In this document: piece by piece, positions 33,740 through 37,720 of the stretch | How positions within the stretch are numbered: the stretch's first letter is position 1 | How the letters are laid out: every line of letters starts with the position of its first letter | Source of the DNA: an uncultured Corynebacterium sp. | GTDB lineage: Bacteria; Actinomycetota; Actinomycetes; Mycobacteriales; Mycobacteriaceae | DNA length: 37,720 bases | Assembly (NCBI GenBank): GCA_943908385.1 | Contig: CALTTF010000014.1 | Coordinates: forward strand, 1-37,720 | Direction: 5' to 3' | Made by a program: the position numbers and the translations under genes | The notes under the pieces: model-generated | Told to the model about the DNA's origin: nothing | What the model saw: only the letters and a program-made list of their open reading frames with translations | Databases searched by the model: none

Positions 33740-34720
33740 CTACTTGACGAAGCCTGCGAGGCGACCGGTGATGATGTCCGCCGCTTCGTTCACGATGCGC
33801 GGGACCAGCTCGCCACAGGTCGGGATGTCGTTGATGACGCCCTGGACCATGCCGCAGGACCAGATACCCGCGTCCAGGTCGCCGTTCTCGTAAACGGTGC
33901 GGCCACGCTGGCCGGAAACCAGGTCGCGGACCTCGGGGAACTGTGCGCCAGCATTGAGCTTTTCGACGACCTCGCGGCTGACCTCGTTGGATGCCACGCG
34001 CGCGGTGTTGCCCAGCGTGCGGAAGATGAGCTCGGTGTCGAGCTCGGAGCGGGAAACGATGGCTTCCTTCACGTTGCGGTGCACCGGGGCCTCCTCGGTG
34101 CACAGGAATCGGGTGCCCATGTTGATGCCCTCCGCGCCGAGCGCGAGAGCTGCCGCCATGCCGCGGCCATCAGCGAAACCGCCGGAGGCGATGATCGGAA
34201 TGTCCAGTTTGTCCGCTGCTGCCGGAAGAAGAACCAGACCCGGAATATCGTCCTCGCCCGGGTGACCGGCGCACTCGAAACCATCGACGCTGACCATGTC
34301 CACGCCCTTCTCCTGCGCGCTGAGCGCATGACGCACGGAGGTGCACTTGTGGATGACGGTCACGCCCGCGTCCTTCAGCATCGGGACGAGCTTCGCCGGG
34401 TTAGCGCCAGCCGTTTCGACGATCTTGACGCCCTTCTCGATGGCGACACGCAGGTATTCCTCGTACGGCGGCGGCGTGATCGTCGGCAGGATGGTCAGGT
34501 TCACGCCGAACGGCTTGTCGGTCATCTCCCGCATGCGGTCGATTTCCTTGCCGAGGTCTTCCGGCGACGGCTGCGTCAGCGACGTCAGAATGCCCAGGCC
34601 ACCAGCATTCGAAACAGCGGATGCCAAGTCGGCCGTGCCCACCCACTGCATGCCGCCCTGGATGATCGGATGCTCGATGCCGAGCATCTCGTTGACGCGG
34701 GTCTGGATTGTGGCTGCCAT
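33740..34720 (-). CDS. Nitronate monooxygenase (NPD/2-nitropropane dioxygenase type)
   Basis: This 326-residue FMN-dependent TIM barrel has HPIIQGGMQWVGTADLASAVSNAGGLG (about 17-43), VSVDGFECAGHPGEDD (about 143-158) and the phosphate-binding IIASGGFADGRGMAAALALGAEGINMGTRF (about 176-205). Enzymes of this type oxidise nitronates; related proteins act on unsaturated acyl-CoAs as reductases. AAGGAGA lies before the ATG at 34720. Pairing with a crotonase suggests an acyl-CoA substrate for this subgroup, as a guess. Confidence 0.88.
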   Translation of the reverse strand: MAATIQTRVNEMLGIEHPIIQGGMQWVGTADLASAVSNAGGLGILTSLTQPSPEDLGKEIDRMREMTDKPFGVNLTILPTITPPPYEEYLRVAIEKGVKIVETAGANPAKLVPMLKDAGVTVIHKCTSVRHALSAQEKGVDMVSVDGFECAGHPGEDDIPGLVLLPAAADKLDIPIIASGGFADGRGMAAALALGAEGINMGTRFLCTEEAPVHRNVKEAIVSRSELDTELIFRTLGNTARVASNEVSREVVEKLNAGAQFPEVRDLVSGQRGRTVYENGDLDAGIWSCGMVQGVINDIPTCGELVPRIVNEAADIITGRLAGFVK

Positions 34721-34924
34721 TGTCGGCTCTCCTTTTCGTCTCTTTCGTTCGGTCGGTTCCGTGTATTCCGGAGTCGATTGTTCGGACTACCTAATGAGAG
34801 CCACATTACACTTTGGTTGAAAATGTTGCGTAGGTAACGCGAAATTTTGCGCACGTGTGCGCGGTGCCTGGCCAGATTCGCTGAAAGGCCATGTGAAATT
34901 AACTTTCCTGTCAGTCCGAGCGCA

Positions 34925-34930
34925 TATTTT
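34925..34930 (+). promoter_or_regulatory. -10 element of a leaderless metallophosphatase transcript
   Basis: TATTTT lies seven nt before the ATG at 34938, with no ribosome binding site. The remaining 217 nt between the divergent genes show nothing else clear. Confidence 0.45.
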
Positions 34931-34937
34931 TCACAGT

Positions 34938-36434
34938 ATGTCTTCCACGTCCCGTCGCACTCTGCTCAAGGCGCTCGCGATTGGTGCGGGCTCCACACTC
35001 GTCGCCCCGGCCCACGCATTTGCCCAGTCCAGCAGCGGGTCCTCCGGCGGCTCGTCGGTGCTCCAGCTCTATGGTCCCGCAGGCGGGCGGTCTGTCGGGT
35101 CGTCGGAATCCGGCCTGGTCGTCGGGAATATCGGCTCCAACGGCCGCGGCCGTTTCCTCGCCGGCGACGTGCAGGTGGTCACCGTGACGGAGGATTCCGC
35201 CACGATCACCTGGCTGACGTGGGAAGCCGAGAGCGCGGCCGATAAAGCGCCGAAAGGCGTGCCGACGGCCGGCGAGCTCCGCGTCTGGCCCGTCGATAAC
35301 CCGTCCGACACCACCGTGGTGGCCAGCCCGTCCGACCGCTATTTCCACCAGCTCACAGTCACCGGTCTGCGCGCCGACACCACCTACGCCTTCCTGGCTA
35401 CCTCTCACGGAACCGAAGCTGCCGCGACGCACAACAGAAAGCAGGAGGACACCCGCCTGTTCACCACCCTGCCGCGTCTGTCCGGGCCGATGCTGGGCAC
35501 CATCGTCGTGGCCAACGACACCCACATCGGCGAGAACGGCGACGGCATCTGGAAGAACAACTTCCCGCCGCCGGCGCGCTCCCTGCCGGGGGAGCGCCCG
35601 TACCCGGAAGTCTCCCTCGACGCGGTGATCGACACCGCGCATTCCGTCGGCGCCAGCCACCTGTTCATCAACGGAGACGTCACCTCGGAAGCGCGCCCGT
35701 GGGAGATCGCCAAAGCTCAAGAGCTGCTCGGCCGCTTCAACGGCACCGTGCGCTGCACGCGCGGCAACCACGACCGACCGCACAAGCTTTCCGACGGCCC
35801 CGAGTACGCCGACGCCCCCGCCTACGATGACAAGCGGACCGACGGCTGGGGAGCAGCGTTCGAGCCCCGCCAGACCGCGTGGGTGGAAGAGGTCCGCGGC
35901 GCCGGCGGGCGTCTCGTCGCCCGTGTGGTGGGTATCGATTCGACCAAACTGGACACCAGCGGCGGGATGATCTCTTCTGAGCAGTTCACGCAAATCCAGG
36001 CAATTTTCGACGAGGACCGCACCACGCCCACCGTGGTCATGCTGCACCACCCGGCCACGCGTCAGGCGGCGTGGTCGAACCCAGCTGGCCCCGCTTTCGT
36101 GCTCCGTGACATGGACATCATGCGCTTGCAGCGGATGATCGCTGCCCAGGACAACATCAAGCTCGTTTTGTCCGGCCACACTCACCGCGGCCGCAACAAC
36201 CGCCCGGACGTGGCCAAGAACACTGTGTTCTTAGAGACCCCTGCGGCGAAGAACTGGCCCACCGGCGCGACCCAGATTCGCTTCTTCGACGACGGCATGG
36301 CGATCAATTTCCGTCAGAATTCTTCCGAAGAAGCACTGCGCTGGGCGGCGCGGACCCGCTGGACGATCTTCGGTCTCAGCCCCGAAACGATGCTCGGCCC
36401 GCTCGATTCGCGGGCGCTGGTGATCCGCTACTAA
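34938..36434 (+). CDS. Tat-exported metallophosphoesterase with N-terminal FN3-like domain
   Basis: This 498-residue protein begins SRRTLLKALAIGAG, a twin-arginine signal with cleavage near AHAFAQ (about residue 31). A Ser/Gly-rich linker and a fibronectin-like domain (about 75-180, ending YAFLATSHG) follow. The calcineurin-like metallophosphatase domain shows NDTHIG, NGDVTSE, TRGNHDRPHK, MLHHPATR and SGHTHRGR, giving a full two-metal site. It acts outside the membrane on an unknown phosphate ester. The ATG at 34938 gives a normal Tat signal; reading the frame further upstream is unsupported. The stop overlaps the convergent gene by four nt. Confidence 0.88.
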   Translation: MSSTSRRTLLKALAIGAGSTLVAPAHAFAQSSSGSSGGSSVLQLYGPAGGRSVGSSESGLVVGNIGSNGRGRFLAGDVQVVTVTEDSATITWLTWEAESAADKAPKGVPTAGELRVWPVDNPSDTTVVASPSDRYFHQLTVTGLRADTTYAFLATSHGTEAAATHNRKQEDTRLFTTLPRLSGPMLGTIVVANDTHIGENGDGIWKNNFPPPARSLPGERPYPEVSLDAVIDTAHSVGASHLFINGDVTSEARPWEIAKAQELLGRFNGTVRCTRGNHDRPHKLSDGPEYADAPAYDDKRTDGWGAAFEPRQTAWVEEVRGAGGRLVARVVGIDSTKLDTSGGMISSEQFTQIQAIFDEDRTTPTVVMLHHPATRQAAWSNPAGPAFVLRDMDIMRLQRMIAAQDNIKLVLSGHTHRGRNNRPDVAKNTVFLETPAAKNWPTGATQIRFFDDGMAINFRQNSSEEALRWAARTRWTIFGLSPETMLGPLDSRALVIRY

Positions 36435-37237
36435 AAGCCGAAGTCGAATCCGCCGAAGTCTCCGAAACCGTCGAAGAGTCCGCCTCCGTCAGCGGCGCCG
36501 CCGCCAACGTCTCCCACGTCTCCCATGTCTCCGGCGTCCGCGCCAGCGTCGCCCATGTCGCCTGCGCCGGCACCTGCACCGTCGAGACCGCCTGCCTCGA
36601 AGCTGCCCGCACTGGCCGCGGTGGCCATGCCCGCGAACATGGTGGAGTAGAACATCATGGAGCTCGCCGCCCACACGCCGGTCATCGCGGCGGGGGCCCA
36701 CCAAGCGGTGGAGTACCAGCCAGCGGGCACCGGCCGGCCGGCGACCGCGCCGCCGGGGTAGTAGTGCGGCGTGGCGGAGCTCGCGTACGGGGAGGCCTGG
36801 ACGGTCTCGCCGTCGAATTCGGCGCTGCGGGGCTCGCTCACGCGGCCAGCCTGGCGCTGGGCCTCGAGTTCGGGGAGCTGCGGGCCGGGCGCCAACCCGA
36901 GGATCTCGCGCGCCGCGTTGACGTAATACATGCCCTCGAGCGCGGACTCGCGGGCCAGTTGCGCCTGCTTGACGGTCCGCGCCTGAGTCAGTGCGGAGTT
37001 AGCGGCGTTGTAGCGCTCGGAGGCGTCCGCCATCGCCTGGGTGGAGGCGGTGTCCGTCCCAGAAATGGTCAGCACCTGGTGGCCGAGGCGCTCGACCCAG
37101 CGTCGGGCGTCGGCAAGCGCGTCCTCGAAATTGGCTCCGTCGACCTGCGCGCGCTGGCTGTTGTTTTGCGTGCGGCCGATGAGCATCACGGTGCCGCCGA
37201 TGACTCCCGCGATGACGAGCAAGGTGAGAAGTCCCAT
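36431..37237 (-). CDS. Membrane-anchored protein with Gly/Asp-rich C-terminus, unknown function
   Basis: This 268-residue protein has one N-terminal membrane helix (about 3-20). A helical region follows at about 35-115 (RWVERLGHQVLTIS, SALTQARTVKQAQLARES). Then comes a Pro-rich linker, a hydrophobic stretch at about 175-210 rich in Trp, Met and Ala, and a tail with repeated G-D-M-G-D, G-D-V-G-D units and F-G-D-F-G-G-F ending. I do not recognise the family with confidence; glycine-rich proteins of this layout occur in Corynebacterium. AGGATCGG lies upstream of the ATG at 37237. It converges on the metallophosphatase. Confidence 0.7.
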   Translation of the reverse strand: MGLLTLLVIAGVIGGTVMLIGRTQNNSQRAQVDGANFEDALADARRWVERLGHQVLTISGTDTASTQAMADASERYNAANSALTQARTVKQAQLARESALEGMYYVNAAREILGLAPGPQLPELEAQRQAGRVSEPRSAEFDGETVQASPYASSATPHYYPGGAVAGRPVPAGWYSTAWWAPAAMTGVWAASSMMFYSTMFAGMATAASAGSFEAGGLDGAGAGAGDMGDAGADAGDMGDVGDVGGGAADGGGLFDGFGDFGGFDFGF

Positions 37238-37306
37238 GTCCGATCCTTTCCGTAGCTGCTTTTACCAACGATAACGGACGTCCGGACATTCCCTCCCGGC
37301 GTATTT

Positions 37307-37335
37307 TTGGAGTGGACCGCGCGGTGGGATACACT
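37307..37335 (+). promoter_or_regulatory. Predicted promoter of tRNA-Gly
   Basis: TTGGAG (37307-37312), 17 nt and TACACT (37330-37335) form a promoter with ideal spacing. Transcription would start about 30 nt before the tRNA. Confidence 0.55.
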
Positions 37336-37370
37336 CACTTTCGCGCGTATTCATACACGTTTACGCACGT

Positions 37371-37445
37371 GGGAATGTCGTATAGTGGCTAATACCTCAG
37401 CCTTCCAAGCTGAAGACGCGGGTTCGATTCCCGTCATTCCCTCCA
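37371..37445 (+). tRNA. tRNA-Gly (anticodon TCC)
   Basis: Acceptor GGGAATG/CATTCCC, a D arm with TCGTATAGTGGCTAATACC, anticodon stem CAGCC..GGCTG-like around CTTCCAA with anticodon TCC, and T arm GCGGGTTCGATTCCCGT form a normal cloverleaf. The CCA end is encoded at 37443-37445. Confidence 0.95.
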
Positions 37446-37450
37446 CTTTC

Positions 37451-37483
37451 AGCCGGTCGCCGTCTCGCGCGGGGCCGGCTTTT
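37451..37483 (+). terminator. Terminator of tRNA-Gly
   Basis: AGCCGG (37451-37456) pairs with CCGGCT (37475-37480), extended by partial GC pairs, and TTT follows. Confidence 0.55.
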
Positions 37484-37602
37484 CGCTGCTTCCGTAAATC
37501 AGGGGGGACGGGGCGCGGTTCGTCGCTAAGCGTCGCCGCTTTTTGCGTCCTGGAAACATGCGCACGGCAGTAACCCGGCCCCCAATGAAACGGCAGTTTT
37601 TT

Positions 37603-37632
37603 GGCTCACGCTAGAATCGTCTCCCGTGAGCC
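37603..37632. promoter_or_regulatory. Inverted repeat around the -10 of tRNA-Pro
   Basis: GGCTCACG (37603-37610) and CGTGAGCC (37625-37632) are perfect 8-bp inverted repeats. TAGAAT (37612-37617), a good -10, lies between them, with no clear -35. This could be an operator over the tRNA-Pro promoter. The rest of 37484-37667 shows no gene. Confidence 0.45.
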
Positions 37633-37667
37633 AGCCCGGTCAACAGCCGGGGGCTTTCAATGACCTA

Positions 37668-37720
37668 CGGGGCGTGGCGCAGTTTGGTAGCGCACCTGCT
37701 TTGGGAGCAGGGGGTCGCAG
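37668..37720 (+). tRNA. tRNA-Pro (anticodon TGG), truncated by window end
   Basis: The sequence starts CGGGGCGTGGCGCAGTTTGG, the standard proline tRNA 5' half, followed by an anticodon stem CCTGC/GCAGG around TTTGGGA with anticodon TGG. The T arm and 3' half lie beyond the window. Confidence 0.92.

Overview
The window looks like a chromosomal segment of a GC-rich, mycolic-acid-bearing actinobacterium, most probably a Corynebacterium. The evidence is gene content and order. The run tRNA-His / orn / mycolate-reductase-like SDR, the run pepN / Mrx2-like DsbA protein / rpiB, a CopD-CtaG fusion, an EttA-type ABC-F protein, and McbR-like and DtxR-like operator sequences all match what is known from Corynebacteriales. 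Many genes also have a -10-like hexamer 6-8 nt before the start codon, as in leaderless transcripts of this order. No genome comparison was run.

Layout. 1-1100: the end of a copper-type P-type ATPase, a CsoR copper sensor and a decayed IS256-type transposase. 1105-2172: a luciferase-like flavin monooxygenase. 2281-6109: tRNA-His, orn, a cmrA-like reductase, an XRE/DUF2975 regulator-membrane protein pair, panD, a SMI1/KNR4 protein and tRNA-Arg, all on the minus strand. 6214-12072 (plus): CopD-CtaG protein, a second-type SSB behind an inverted pair of perfect DnaA boxes, ettA, an acyl-CoA thioesterase and an actinobacterial protein of unknown function. 12091-15145 (minus): truncated globin, a PLP alanine-racemase-like/aldolase protein and a sugar-lactone oxidase. 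15260-16453: metB with an McbR-like operator. 16589-20189: pepN diverging from mrx2-rpiB across 24 bp. 20253-20352: a 100-bp inverted-repeat element, followed by a PD-(D/E)XK/DUF559-like gene. 21253-29267: a divergent glycan-assembly cluster (WcbI-like, GT4, GT2 and alpha/beta hydrolase one way; GT4, GT4 and a GT28::GT2 fusion the other). 29264-32868: efeUOB iron/peroxidase operon under DtxR-like boxes. 32949-34720: crotonase plus nitronate monooxygenase. 34938-36434: Tat-exported metallophosphatase. 36431-37237: an Asp/Gly-rich membrane-anchored protein. 37371-37720: tRNA-Gly and a partial tRNA-Pro.

Themes. Metal handling recurs: copper efflux and sensing, a copper-linked oxidase assembly protein, and iron uptake with a Dyp peroxidase. 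Envelope construction is the second theme: mycolate reduction, a seven-gene glycosyltransferase cluster and an exported phosphatase.

The strongest unexplained signal is not a gene. The 11-mer GCTTATCGACG occurs 14 times, on both strands and always inside coding sequence, spread from about 3.6 to 33.7 kb. Chance would give far fewer than one. It is read in several frames and forces rare codons in places, so selection seems to act on the DNA rather than on the proteins.
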